Below are positions 51,574 through 60,579 of a DNA stretch of 64,000 bases, in pieces; the first letter of the stretch is position 1, and each line of letters starts with the position of its first letter. The notes under the pieces were generated by a model that saw only the letters and a list, made by a program, of their open reading frames with translations, did no database searches and was not told the DNA's origin. The stretch comes from Clostridia bacterium. Lineage in GTDB: Bacteria; Bacillota; Clostridia; Christensenellales; CAG-138. The translations under genes and the position numbers were made by a program. The stretch is from contig JAFXZJ010000027.1 in NCBI GenBank assembly GCA_017541305.1, forward strand, positions 62,001-126,000, written 5' to 3'.

Positions 51574-51605
51574 AAGGGGTCTCCCGTGAAGGGGATCCCT
51601 TTTAT
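51574..51605 (+). terminator. Imperfect terminator after the propeller gene
   Basis: AAGGG..CCCTT with an imperfect GC inner stem, then TTTT. It lies between convergent genes. Confidence 0.55.
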
Positions 51606-51648
51606 TATTCGAAACATGAAAAAGAGGCGGGATTCCCGCCCCTTTATT

Positions 51649-52107
51649 TCAATGCTTATGCCTGTGCTTTTTCTTCTTGTTTTTCGGAGGCTCCGCAGCA
51701 TTTTCGGGCCCCTCCGTTTTTTGGGGCGCGGTTTCCGCGGGCGCGGCTTCCGCGAGCTCCGATTCCTTTTCGGGCTCGTCGGCCTTTTCGGGCGCGGTTT
51801 CCGCGGGCGCAGCTTCGGCGCAGGCCGCTTCGGGCTCCGTTTCTTCGGGCGCGGGCTCCATATGCTCGGGCAGGAACTGCTCGGCGCGGTATTCAAAGGC
51901 CGTCCTTGCAAGCTGTGCCGCAAGCACGTCGTTGGTCATCTTGGCGCTGCCAAGCTCCTGCGTGAGCTTGAACTGCAGCACGTCGATCGTATTCGTCATC
52001 CTGTCGAACTCCCTTATCACCTCGTCGAGGAAGGCGTCGACCGCGACCGGGTCATAGCCGAACAGCGAGTGCGGGAAGACCTTGTTTATAACGTCGTCTC
52101 TGTTCAT
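51649..52107 (-). CDS. divIVA: DivIVA-like polarity/division protein
   Basis: 152 aa. N-terminal DivIVA motif (DVINKVFPHSLFGYDPVAVD AFLDEV split over 3-30), a coiled-coil stretch to about 70, an Ala/Glu/Pro-rich acidic low-complexity region, and an unusual basic His tail (KKKKHRHKH). Shorter than B. subtilis DivIVA. ATG at 52107 follows AAGGA. Lies 60 nt after sepF, as in the Gram-positive ylm-divIVA cluster, but ylmG and ylmH are missing between them. Confidence 0.85.
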   Translation of the reverse strand: MNRDDVINKVFPHSLFGYDPVAVDAFLDEVIREFDRMTNTIDVLQFKLTQELGSAKMTNDVLAAQLARTAFEYRAEQFLPEHMEPAPEETEPEAACAEAAPAETAPEKADEPEKESELAEAAPAETAPQKTEGPENAAEPPKNKKKKHRHKH

Positions 52108-52167
52108 TGCGGATCCTTTTCGGGAAAGGTTCGGGGCCATGAGGCTTTCCCATGGCCCCTTTGATGC

Positions 52168-52602
52168 TTACTCCTTGAAACCGTCGGAATTGCCTACGAT
52201 CTCGTAGTCGGCGGGCACTACTGCAAAAATCTTTGCCGAGATCTTGCGGATATCCCCTCCCATCGCGCTGCACGCGCCCGACATGAAGTCGAGTATCCTC
52301 TGGGCAACTTCGATCTCGATGTTTTCCATGTTGAGGATGATGGGCTTGCGGCTCTTGAGGTTGTCGATGATACTCATGGTATCCTCGTAGCTGACCGGTC
52401 TGTAAACGATCAGCTTGCTGCGGTTGCCGGAAATGGGAAGGTCGACGACCTTGCCCGGATTCTTGCGCTCGCGGCGCTTCTCCTCACGAGCTGTGATGGG
52501 CTGGAGCTCCTGCTCCTCCTCGAGCTCAACGTCTTCGATCTCTTCGTCCTCGACCACGTCGAACCCGAACCAGTTCCTGAGCTTGCTTGCTACCTTGGAC
52601 AT
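52168..52602 (-). CDS. sepF: Cell-division protein SepF
   Basis: 144 aa. FtsZ membrane anchor. N-terminal amphipathic membrane-binding helix (MSKVASKLRNWFGF), acidic linker, and the conserved SepF core (VYRPVSYEDTMSIIDNLKSR, then KPIILNMENIE; RILDFMSGACSAMGGDIRKI). ATG at 52602 follows GGAGG by 8 nt. Downstream of the YggS gene as in most Firmicutes. Confidence 0.95.
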   Translation of the reverse strand: MSKVASKLRNWFGFDVVEDEEIEDVELEEEQELQPITAREEKRRERKNPGKVVDLPISGNRSKLIVYRPVSYEDTMSIIDNLKSRKPIILNMENIEIEVAQRILDFMSGACSAMGGDIRKISAKIFAVVPADYEIVGNSDGFKE

Positions 52603-52710
52603 TTTTCTTTCCTCCAAACTTTTATTCGTTGGCACTTGGAGAAAACTTGTTCAGCCTTGTATCTGACACACGGGCCTTATATTTATGTACGGCTCATGCG
52701 GCTGTTTCGG

Positions 52711-53418
52711 CTAATGAAAATGCCTTGGGCCGAATATGGCGGAGCCGACTCTGACCATATTTGCCCCCTCCGCTATCGCGGAGGTATAATCCCCGCTCAT
52801 ACCCATTGAGAGTATCTGCATGTCTATTCCGGGGAGTTCGATCCCCTTCATATCTTCAAACAGCTCGCGCATCTTCGCAAAGTAGTACCGCGCATCCCTG
52901 TCCCCCGCCGCGGGCGGTATGCACATGAGCCCCTTTACGAAAATATCGGGCATGTCGGAAATTCGCTTTAACAATTCGGGAAGATCGTTTGGCGCGATCC
53001 CCGCCTTCTGCGGCTCGTCGCCGATATTGATCTCCACCAGGCAGGACTGCTTTACGCCGCGCTTTTCGGCAAGCCTGCTTATTTCGGAAAACGCCTCGGG
53101 CCTGTCCGCCGACTGGATCAGATCCGCGCGGCCTACGAGGTATTTTATCTTGTTGAGCTGGAGCTGACCTATAAAATGAACGGTCTGCCCGTTAGCCTTG
53201 AAGAAATCGAATTTATCGGTAAGCTCCTGCGCGCGGTTCTCGCCCACCTCAAGGCAGCCCGCACGGAACGCGGGCGCGATCCTTTCGGCCTCGACGAATT
53301 TGGTCACGGCCACCAGCCTGATATCCTCGGGCCGCCTTCCGGACTTCAGCGCGCTTTCGGCCACCTCGTCCCTTACCCTGAGAAAGTTGGAATAAACGTC
53401 TATCGTTTCCTGTTCCAA
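52711..53418 (-). CDS. YggS/YlmE-family PLP homeostasis protein
   Basis: 235 aa, single alanine-racemase-like barrel without catalytic activity known. PLP lysine in LVAVTKFVEAERI; GENRAQELTDK and VHFIGQLQLNKIKYLV are family hallmarks, and SMGMSGDYTSAIAEGANMVR binds phosphate. Start appears to be a TTG at 53418 after GGGGG. It overlaps the HlyD-like gene by 19 nt and precedes sepF. Confidence 0.94.
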   Translation of the reverse strand: MEQETIDVYSNFLRVRDEVAESALKSGRRPEDIRLVAVTKFVEAERIAPAFRAGCLEVGENRAQELTDKFDFFKANGQTVHFIGQLQLNKIKYLVGRADLIQSADRPEAFSEISRLAEKRGVKQSCLVEINIGDEPQKAGIAPNDLPELLKRISDMPDIFVKGLMCIPPAAGDRDARYYFAKMRELFEDMKGIELPGIDMQILSMGMSGDYTSAIAEGANMVRVGSAIFGPRHFH

Positions 53419-54611
53419 TACCTCGCCCCCTCGGAAAGTGATTCGCCGCTCTCGTGCGGCCTTACTATCGCATAGCCGTCCTCGCTTGCAAGCACGTCCA
53501 CGCGAATGGAATGGTGCGAATTTGTGAGCACGAGCTCGATATAGGGCTGACTTTCTTCAAAGGTGACCGCTCCGCTTTTAACGCGCACGCCCGTTACGGC
53601 GGCGGTGATATCCGTCCTGACCGTCCTGACGTCGATCAGGCTGCCCATATCGGTGCTGAACTCGATTATATTGACTATCTCCTTGCCGCTGACGACGGGC
53701 TCCAGCCCCACGCCGCGGAACGTGCCGTGACCCTTGATGCTTACTTCGTATTCCACGCCCGCGGCAAGCCGCTTCAAGCCGCTGCCGTCGGTTATGAAGG
53801 CCAGATACCATTTGTCGGGATCTACCACGCGGCAGACGCGCGTCTTGTCGTCGGTCGTCCAGTTGGCGGCGCCCTTGCCCTTGATCGCCCTTGTCACAAG
53901 GTCGGCCGAGATCATATTGAGCTTTTCGGCGTTCAGCGCCTGCTCATAGCTGTCGAAATAAAAGCTGACAACGCCCGGGCTTTCCGCCGTGACGTCCTCC
54001 GTCCAGGCGGATATCAGATCCTCCTTGGCGTCGACCTGCGCATACAGGCCGCGAAGGTTTTCGGTCTCCTGCACCTTGCCGCGCAGATATTCCATGCGCT
54101 CCTTCAAGATATCGTCAAGGCTCCTGTAAAGCTTTTCGAGATCCTCGCCGGAATCCAGCATGACGCACGAGGTTATGCGGCTCTTTACGGCGCTTAAGCG
54201 CTCGTTTATCTCGTCAAGCTTCTGATCCTTGGTGGCGCCTATGCGCTCCATCTGCGCCCTGTAAACGTCCTCGCGCGCGTCCAGCAGCGACTGCATCAGC
54301 TCGCCGCTGTAACCCAGCTTATAGACGGTCGCAAGCTTATCGCCGCTGTTGACGCTTGCGCCCTCCTCCTTAAGGAAATCCGTGTCGGTATGCTCGGAGG
54401 CGATATAGGTGTGCTCGTCGCGTATTATCACGGCGGACTTGTCCTTCATGGAGAACATCATGCTGCCGAATTCCGCAGTTTCCTCCGTTCCGTTATGAAG
54501 CACGAGGAACAGCACCGCGCCGATCGCCAGCAGCAGGGCGAATATGATCACGGGGATCTTCGGATCTATGCGGCTGCGCGCCTTCTTTTTGCGCTTCTTG
54601 CGGATTATCAT
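53400..54611 (-). CDS. HlyD-like membrane-anchored protein in the division cluster
   Basis: 403 aa. Basic cytosolic N-terminus, one membrane helix (about 19-40: IPVIIFALLLAIGAVLFLVL), then a barrel-sandwich/lipoyl-like half (EEGASVNSGDKLATVYKLGY), a coiled coil (about 110-195), and the second half (TAESPGVVSFYFDSYEQAL; VDPDKWYLAFITDG). Architecture is that of membrane-fusion adaptors, but no transporter or outer-membrane partner is nearby. It overlaps the YggS gene (19 nt) and the dUTPase-like gene (4 nt), pointing to a division or envelope role. Confidence 0.78.
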   Translation of the reverse strand: MIIRKKRKKKARSRIDPKIPVIIFALLLAIGAVLFLVLHNGTEETAEFGSMMFSMKDKSAVIIRDEHTYIASEHTDTDFLKEEGASVNSGDKLATVYKLGYSGELMQSLLDAREDVYRAQMERIGATKDQKLDEINERLSAVKSRITSCVMLDSGEDLEKLYRSLDDILKERMEYLRGKVQETENLRGLYAQVDAKEDLISAWTEDVTAESPGVVSFYFDSYEQALNAEKLNMISADLVTRAIKGKGAANWTTDDKTRVCRVVDPDKWYLAFITDGSGLKRLAAGVEYEVSIKGHGTFRGVGLEPVVSGKEIVNIIEFSTDMGSLIDVRTVRTDITAAVTGVRVKSGAVTFEESQPYIELVLTNSHHSIRVDVLASEDGYAIVRPHESGESLSEGARYWNRKR

Positions 54612-54991
54612 TCGGGTTCCTTCTCGTTCACGTCATAGCCCTTCTTTTGGGACCTGCCGTACTGACGGTCGAAATTCTCTTTGTTTTTGGCGATATAGCC
54701 GTTATACAGGTCCTCGGGAGTCATGCCGGCGCGAATGCACATGCTTATGAAGAAGTGGAGTATATCCACCAGCTCGCCGTGAAGCGATCCCCGATCTACG
54801 GGCTTCTCGTTCTTCCACCATTTGAAATTGACTTCGTCCAAAAGCTCCGCAAGCTCGCTGACCATCGCGAGCACGTCCTTCTGTATCCACCGCTCCATGG
54901 GAAAATCCAGGCCGCGGCGCTCCTGAATGTCGCGGTCGAGCGACGCCTGGAGTTCGAATATCACGTCAAGCTTATCCTTGTTTATTTCCAT
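54608..54991 (-). CDS. Dimeric dUTPase/MazG-like NTP pyrophosphohydrolase
   Basis: 127 aa all-helical. Contains EL(x)ELLDEVNFKWWKNE and ELVDILHFFISMCIRAG, the metal-binding helices of the dimeric dUTPase (type 2) group; would hydrolyse dUTP or a related nucleotide. The ATG at 54991 (MEINKDKL) is preferred because AGGA lies 5 nt upstream; an ATG at 55003 is possible. Overlaps the HlyD-like gene by 4 nt. Confidence 0.82.
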   Translation of the reverse strand: MEINKDKLDVIFELQASLDRDIQERRGLDFPMERWIQKDVLAMVSELAELLDEVNFKWWKNEKPVDRGSLHGELVDILHFFISMCIRAGMTPEDLYNGYIAKNKENFDRQYGRSQKKGYDVNEKEPE

Positions 54992-55009
54992 ATCATTCCT
55001 CATAATTTA

Positions 55010-56266
55010 TCAAAGCAGCAGCCGGCTTATGCGCTCGCGCGCGCCGCCGCATTTGCCCACGACCGCCGCGGAAAAATCCTCGGCGCCGCACACGGTGGGC
55101 AGTATCTCTTCAACGGCGGCTCCGTCAACGGCGCGGATGTTCGCGATTATCTCGTCCTCGGTCAAATGCCTGCCGCGCATCAGCTCCGCCCGGCCTATCG
55201 CCGAGCCCCTTGCCGAGGTGGATTCCTGCGCCATCAGGAAGCTTGCGATAAGCTGATCCTTTGCGCGCTCTATCTCCTCGCGGGAAAAGCCCCTTTCCCT
55301 GACCTTAAGCGCCTCTTCAAGCATCATTTCGGTAACCGTGGCGGCGTTTTCGGGGCTTGTGCCCGCATAAAGCGTCATGTAACCGGAGCGCTTATAGGCG
55401 GTGGGATAGGCGTAAACGGAGTATGCAAGGCCGCTTTCCTCGCGTATTTTCTGGAACAGCCTTGAGCTCATGGTGCCGCCGAATGCGTTTGAGAACACGA
55501 GCTGCGCGTAATTCTCGGGCGTGTCCTTCCTGTATCCGGGAAGGCATATGCAGATATGCGCCTGCCCGATATCCTTTTCTATGAATTTCAGCCTTTTGCC
55601 GGGCTTGTGGACCGCAAATTCCGCTTCGGGAACGCTGGACGAGCCCGTCATGGTAAAGCTTTCGTCAAGCGCCGAAATAAGCTCGGCCTCGTCAAGGCTG
55701 CCCGCGGCGGATATCACCATGCGGTCGGGCAGATAAAGCCTATCCATATAGGCTCTCAGGCCGTCCCTTGTGAAGGCTTTGACGCTGCCCAGCGTGCCGA
55801 GTATGGGCCTTTCCAGCGGATCGCCCTCGTAAAAGCCCGCGACGGCCGTTTCGGTGACCAGATCCTCGGGCGAATCCTCGGTCATCAATATCTCCTCGCA
55901 GACGACGCCCTTTTCGCGCTCGATATCCTCGGGATCGAGCAGCGAATTGCAGATAAGATCCGCCAATACCTCGGAGAGCACTCCCACCTTGTCGCGAAGC
56001 ACGCGCCCGTAAAAGCAGGTGCATTCCTTGCCGGTGAAGGCGTTGAGATTGCCTCCCACGGCGTCCATCACCGCGGCGATATCCGAAGCCGAGCGAGTCT
56101 TTGTGCCCTTGAAGAGCATATGCTCTATAAAATGGGCCGCGCCGGATTCGTCGCCCTGCTCGTAAACGGAGCCCGCGTTTATCCAAACGCCCATCGAAAC
56201 GGAACGGTAGCCGGGCATATTCTCGCCGACGACGCGCACGCCGTTTTTAAGCTTAGCTGAAAACAT
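55010..56266 (-). CDS. M16-family zinc peptidase (processing-peptidase-like)
   Basis: About 418 aa. Inverted zinc motif HFIEH with downstream Glu (AAHFIEHMLFKGT; EREKGVVCEEILM). Second inactive-like domain with LPGYRKDTPENYAQLVFSNA and GGTMSSRLFQKIREESGLAY. Related proteins in Firmicutes sit near division or sporulation genes and often are called YmxG. ATG at 56266 (MFSAKLKNGV) follows AAGGA by 9 nt; an ATG at 56287 lacks a site. Confidence 0.92.
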   Translation of the reverse strand: MFSAKLKNGVRVVGENMPGYRSVSMGVWINAGSVYEQGDESGAAHFIEHMLFKGTKTRSASDIAAVMDAVGGNLNAFTGKECTCFYGRVLRDKVGVLSEVLADLICNSLLDPEDIEREKGVVCEEILMTEDSPEDLVTETAVAGFYEGDPLERPILGTLGSVKAFTRDGLRAYMDRLYLPDRMVISAAGSLDEAELISALDESFTMTGSSSVPEAEFAVHKPGKRLKFIEKDIGQAHICICLPGYRKDTPENYAQLVFSNAFGGTMSSRLFQKIREESGLAYSVYAYPTAYKRSGYMTLYAGTSPENAATVTEMMLEEALKVRERGFSREEIERAKDQLIASFLMAQESTSARGSAIGRAELMRGRHLTEDEIIANIRAVDGAAVEEILPTVCGAEDFSAAVVGKCGGARERISRLLL

Positions 56267-56368
56267 CGATACTTTTCCTTCTTCCATGCGGTAAGTTTGC
56301 CGTGATTTGCGGCAGCTTATACACGGATGCTTTTGCGCCGATATAGTTTCCGACTATATCTATACATT

Positions 56369-57040
56369 CTAATTATACAACATTTTGTGTATCGATACAA
56401 TAGGAATCCCCATATTTTTTATTTTTTCGATCAAAAAAGGGAGCGCCCGCGCGAATCCCGCCGTGGGCTGAGCGGTTATTATGCTCCCGGGCGAGAGCCC
56501 CTCGAGCCTTTCGGCAATATCGAATGCCGAGCCCCTGCCGCAGTCGAGATCGAGCGTGCCGGCAACGGTGATAAGCCCCAGAGCGTTCCCCGCGGAGGCG
56601 GCGGAAGCGATCGCGGGAGGAGCATAGAGCAGCTGAGGTCTTACGCCGGTTATGCGCTCGACGGTATCGAGCGCGGACGCCAGCTCCTCCTTAAGCTCCC
56701 CGGGCTCCCCGGCGGAGCTCTTGACGGTCACCGCCAGCTCGTGCCCCTCGCCCGCTATGCGCGCAAGCGTATCGGCACAGGCTTCCGCCCATTCCCCCGT
56801 CACGGCAAACACGGCGTGCTCGCCGTTGTCCCCAAGCACGTGCAGTATGGGATCGAGCGATGAAACGTCCCAGGTTATGGGTATCAGTATCGAAGCGCCC
56901 CCGCCGCCGTAATAGACCGGATGGGCGCGGCTGCCCGACCAGGTCATCACCGAGACCGGGGACAGGAGCGTAAGATACATTATCAGCACCGCTGCAAGCA
57001 CCGCGGCGTTCACCGCAAAGGCGCCGATCGTTTTGCGCAT
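56369..57040 (-). CDS. Degenerate polysaccharide-deacetylase-fold protein
   Basis: 223 aa. N-terminal signal anchor (about 8-28: FAVNAAVLAAVLIMYLTLLS), then a NodB-like barrel (ILIPITWDVSSLDPILHVLG; HAVFAVTGEWAEACADTLAR; GEGHELAVTVKSS). The metal-binding Asp-His-His set is missing (GHELAVTV instead of GHEIG.H), so deacetylase activity is unlikely. Comparable inactive homologs (YlxY-type) sit beside M16 peptidases in sporulating Firmicutes. GGAGG before the ATG at 57040. Confidence 0.72.
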   Translation of the reverse strand: MRKTIGAFAVNAAVLAAVLIMYLTLLSPVSVMTWSGSRAHPVYYGGGGASILIPITWDVSSLDPILHVLGDNGEHAVFAVTGEWAEACADTLARIAGEGHELAVTVKSSAGEPGELKEELASALDTVERITGVRPQLLYAPPAIASAASAGNALGLITVAGTLDLDCGRGSAFDIAERLEGLSPGSIITAQPTAGFARALPFLIEKIKNMGIPIVSIHKMLYN

Positions 57041-57248
57041 ACACGCCTCCTAAAAGGTTTGTCCGCCCCGAAAAGGACGGCAGTATAGTGTATGCGGGCA
57101 AAAAAGCCGATATGCCCGCGGCAGTGCGGCCGCGCCGCGAGAGGTCCGGTTCCCCAAACAAATTTATCAATATTATAAAAAAAGCGTGCATATGGATGAA
57201 AATTGAGTTATAATATAGGTTGAGTAAATACAGCTCACGGAGTTGCTT

Positions 57249-58976
57249 ATGGAAAAGAACAAGAAATCATTCGTAAAAGGCGCCGCCATACTGGGCGCTG
57301 CCGGCCTGATAGTTAAAATAATCGGGGCGTTTTATCGGATACCCCTTACCAATATCCTGCAGAGAGGCGACCTGGACGGCATGATCTATTATGCCACGGC
57401 CTACCCCTATTATTCATGGCTGCTTGTCATCTCGTCGGCGGGCTTCCCCACGGCCATTTCCAAGATGGTTTCCGAAAAGGTCGCCGTGGGCGACAAAAAG
57501 GGCGCCACCGCCGTGTTCAAGACGGCGTTCCTGCTGCTCTTTGCGATAGGTGTCGTCACCACGGTGCTGCTCTTTGCGGGCTCGCCCCTGATCGCGCGGC
57601 TTGCCGACGTTCCCGGCGCAACGCTTTCGCTGATGGCGCTTGCTCCCTCGCTCTTCTTCGTATCCATCATGTGCGCCTACCGCGGCTATCTGCAGGGCAT
57701 GCAGATGATGACCGGCACCGCCATATCGCAGGTGACGGAGCAGGTAGGCAAGCTGATATTCTCTTATTCGCTCGCGCTGCTGTTCGTGCACATATTCCCC
57801 GAAAGGCCCGATCTGTGGGCCATGGGCACGCTGATAGGCATAAGCCTTTCCGAGGTGCTGGGGCTTGCGGTGATCTGGTGGTATTACAGGCGCTGCCGCC
57901 GCATGCTCCCCTCGTATAAGCTCGAAAACATGAACGTATCCAAGTCCACCATGAAGCGCGTGGGCATGGGGCTTTTGGCGATCGCCGTTCCCATCACGAT
58001 AGGCGCCTCCATAATGCCCATCACCGGCATTGCCGACACGATATTCATAAAGCGTCTGCTGCAGGAAAGATACGTTTCGCTGGGCTTTGCGCAAAGCGTG
58101 GCCGACGTGATGGCGGGCGACGGCTTTGTTGCGCTGCGTTCCTACGTCACGCCGCTTATCAATATGCCTGCGGTGCTGACCCTGGCGCTTTCGATGAGCC
58201 TTGTTCCCGCCATCGCCCCCATGACGGCGGCAAGAGACCGCCGCGGCATAAGAAAGGTCGGCGCGACGGGCATGAAGCTTGCCATGATAATCGGCGCCCC
58301 CTGCGCGGTGGGCCTGTTCGTGCTGGGCGCTCCCATAATGGCGATGCTCTACACCAAGGTCGGCGCATCCGTCGGCGAGCACGGCACCTATTACATATCC
58401 GGCTTCATCTCGCAGATACTCAACATGAAGCCCGGGCAGGAGATACCCATTTACGCGCTTGCCGGCGGAATAATGCAGATATCCGCAATAGGCGTGCTGT
58501 TCCTTTCGCTCGTGCAGACCATGACGGGCGTCATACAGGGCATGGGCAGGCAGAAGGTGCCCGTCTACTTCCTCATCGCGGGCGGCGCGCTCAAGGTCAT
58601 ATCGATGGTGGTGCTGATGAAATGCACCAACCTGGGCGTGCTGGGCGCGGCGATCTCCACTGTGCTCTGTTACGTTGTGGCGGGCATCGGTGACACGTTC
58701 TACACCATCAATCACGCCAATATGAAGGTGCGCTGGTTCGACACCTTCGGCAAGCCCCTGCTCTCGGCGGCGGCCATGGGCGCGGTGGTCTATTTTGCCT
58801 ACAGCTTCATCAACAAGGCCGGGCATCCCACTCTTGCCACGCTCGGCTCGGTAGTGCTCGGCGTGATCGTTTACGCCGCCTGCCTGTGGGTGCTTCGCGC
58901 TTTCAACAAGGACGATCTGGGCTTCATGCCGGGCTCGAGGAAGCTTGCAAAGCTGTTCAGGGTGAACATGAAATGA
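57249..58976 (+). CDS. SpoVB-like lipid flippase / polysaccharide transporter
   Basis: 575 aa, about 14 membrane helices, MurJ/SpoVB superfamily (MVF/MATE-like). Start KGAAILGAAGLIVKIIGAFY RIPLT and GFPTAISKMVSEKVA are typical of SpoVB/YtgP proteins, which flip lipid-linked cell-wall or cortex precursors. ATG at 57249 follows GGAG by 6 nt. Upstream, CAATATT (57168) is 14 nt from a CATA, a weak sigma-E-like arrangement, and a TATAAT lies at 57209. Overlaps dgt by 4 nt. Confidence 0.9.
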   Translation: MEKNKKSFVKGAAILGAAGLIVKIIGAFYRIPLTNILQRGDLDGMIYYATAYPYYSWLLVISSAGFPTAISKMVSEKVAVGDKKGATAVFKTAFLLLFAIGVVTTVLLFAGSPLIARLADVPGATLSLMALAPSLFFVSIMCAYRGYLQGMQMMTGTAISQVTEQVGKLIFSYSLALLFVHIFPERPDLWAMGTLIGISLSEVLGLAVIWWYYRRCRRMLPSYKLENMNVSKSTMKRVGMGLLAIAVPITIGASIMPITGIADTIFIKRLLQERYVSLGFAQSVADVMAGDGFVALRSYVTPLINMPAVLTLALSMSLVPAIAPMTAARDRRGIRKVGATGMKLAMIIGAPCAVGLFVLGAPIMAMLYTKVGASVGEHGTYYISGFISQILNMKPGQEIPIYALAGGIMQISAIGVLFLSLVQTMTGVIQGMGRQKVPVYFLIAGGALKVISMVVLMKCTNLGVLGAAISTVLCYVVAGIGDTFYTINHANMKVRWFDTFGKPLLSAAAMGAVVYFAYSFINKAGHPTLATLGSVVLGVIVYAACLWVLRAFNKDDLGFMPGSRKLAKLFRVNMK

Positions 58977-59983
58977 GCATGGACGATTCTTACAGAAGAA
59001 TGATCGAGGAACGCGAAAGGCAGACGCTTTCGCCCTTTGCCTGTCTCAGCGTGAACACGCGCGGGCGCGAAAGGCCCATCGAGCCCTGCCCCATAAGGAC
59101 GGATTTCATACGCGACCGCGACCGAATACTGCACTGCAAAAGCTTTCGCCGATTAAAGCACAAAACGCAGGTGTTCCTATCCCCCGTCGGCGATCATTAC
59201 CGCACGCGCCTGACTCACACGCTGGAGGTCAGTCAGATCGCCCGCACGATATCGCGCGGGCTCAGGCTGAACGAGGATCTTACCGAGGCGATAGCCTTGG
59301 GGCACGATCTGGGGCACACCCCCTTCGGGCATTCGGGCGAGAAGGTGCTGAACGACCTGGTCCCCGGCGGCTTCGAGCATAACGAGCAAAGCCTGAGGGT
59401 GGTTGAAAAGCTTGAAAACGACGGCGAAGGGCTGAACCTGACTTACGAGGTGCGCGACGGGATACTCAACCACACCTCCCGCGGGAAGGCCGCGACGCTC
59501 GAGGGCGTGGTGGTGTCCATATCCGACCGCATAGCTTACATCAATCACGATATTGACGACGCGATACGCGCCGGGATACTTTCGGAGGACATGCTTCCCG
59601 ATTCGGCCAAGAGGGCGATCGGCGCTTCGCACGGGCAGCGCATAAACAACCTTATAATAAACGTGCTGCGCGAATCCTCCGGGCAGCCTTACGTGCGCAT
59701 GTCGGATGACATGTGGGCGGAATTCAACAAGCTGCGCGATTTTCTGTTTGAAAACCTTTATCACAACTCCACGGCAAAGGCCGAGGAGGGCAAGGCCGAG
59801 GGCGTGATACGCTCGCTTTGGTATCATTATCTGGATCATATAGACGATCTGCCCGCCGAGTTCCTTCGCAATATCGAGCGCGACGGCTATGAGCGCATCG
59901 CCGCGGATCATATCGCCTGCATGACCGACCGTTACGCGATAGACGACTATAAACGACTGTTCGTTCCCAAGGACTGGGTATAA
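58973..59983 (+). CDS. dgt: dGTPase-like deoxynucleoside triphosphate triphosphohydrolase
   Basis: 336 aa HD-domain enzyme, cleaving dNTPs to nucleoside and triphosphate. Metal-binding H...HD...D set: RTRLTHTLEVSQIART, ALGHDLGHTPFGHSGE, and VSISDRIAYINHDIDD. N-terminal CKSFRRLKHKTQVFL is conserved. Starts at the ATG at 58973 overlapping the flippase stop (ATGA), or possibly the ATG at 58979. In many Clostridia dgt lies before dnaG-rpoD; here it does not. Confidence 0.94.
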   Translation: MSMDDSYRRMIEERERQTLSPFACLSVNTRGRERPIEPCPIRTDFIRDRDRILHCKSFRRLKHKTQVFLSPVGDHYRTRLTHTLEVSQIARTISRGLRLNEDLTEAIALGHDLGHTPFGHSGEKVLNDLVPGGFEHNEQSLRVVEKLENDGEGLNLTYEVRDGILNHTSRGKAATLEGVVVSISDRIAYINHDIDDAIRAGILSEDMLPDSAKRAIGASHGQRINNLIINVLRESSGQPYVRMSDDMWAEFNKLRDFLFENLYHNSTAKAEEGKAEGVIRSLWYHYLDHIDDLPAEFLRNIERDGYERIAADHIACMTDRYAIDDYKRLFVPKDWV

Positions 59984-59998
59984 AAAAGGAGGATCATT

Positions 59999-60523
59999 AT
60001 GGGTTACCTTGCCGCGATAATGGGCGCTTTCAACAAGGTCACGGACGCCGCCTCGAGGATACTCGATCAGGGCGATCCGCAGAAATTCGCCACCGCCGTC
60101 GACCAGCTGAACACAAGCACCGAGGAAAGCTTTGACACGATGAGGAAGATCATCACCGAAAGCACCACCCTCACCGAAAAGGAGAAGATCGAGGAGCTGC
60201 GCAAGCTTGCCGAGCAGGAGGCAAACACCAAGGTGCAGTATGCCGAGACCCTGGGCGGGCACAGCGAGCGCACCGCGCAGATCGCGCTGAACGTGGTGAC
60301 GGGGCTTTTGACCGCGGGCTTGAGCTTTGCGCCCGAGCTGATAAAGCGCGTGAAGCTGAGTGTTGTTGAAAGAAAGGAAAACGCCCTGCCCCCCGCAAAC
60401 GAGCCTCCGCTCATAGACGCCGAGGACGTGACGATCCCCAACGCGGGATACCGTTCTGACGATATCGTGGATATCGAGCCCGACGAAGTTGAAATAATAG
60501 AGGACGAGGAAGAAGAATTCTGA
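59999..60523 (+). CDS. Hypothetical protein with acidic tail, 174 aa
   Basis: Not recognised. Charged helical N-terminal half (KFATAVDQLNTSTEESFDTM; EKEKIEELRKLAEQEANTK), a moderately hydrophobic middle (IALNVVTGLLTAGLSFAPEL), and a strongly acidic C-terminus (DIEPDEVEIIEDEEEE). No cysteines. AGGAGG 6 nt before the ATG and 15 nt after dgt, so same operon. A perfect terminator follows. Confidence 0.7.
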   Translation: MGYLAAIMGAFNKVTDAASRILDQGDPQKFATAVDQLNTSTEESFDTMRKIITESTTLTEKEKIEELRKLAEQEANTKVQYAETLGGHSERTAQIALNVVTGLLTAGLSFAPELIKRVKLSVVERKENALPPANEPPLIDAEDVTIPNAGYRSDDIVDIEPDEVEIIEDEEEEF

Positions 60524-60531
60524 GTAAAGCA

Positions 60532-60566
60532 AAAGGACGCGCAGGTATGGACCCGGCGCGTCCTTT
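60532..60566. terminator. Bidirectional terminator between convergent genes
   Basis: AAAGGACGCGC / GCGCGTCCTTT, perfect 11-bp stem, 13-nt loop. Confidence 0.8.
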
Positions 60567-60579
60567 GATCATGCCTTTT

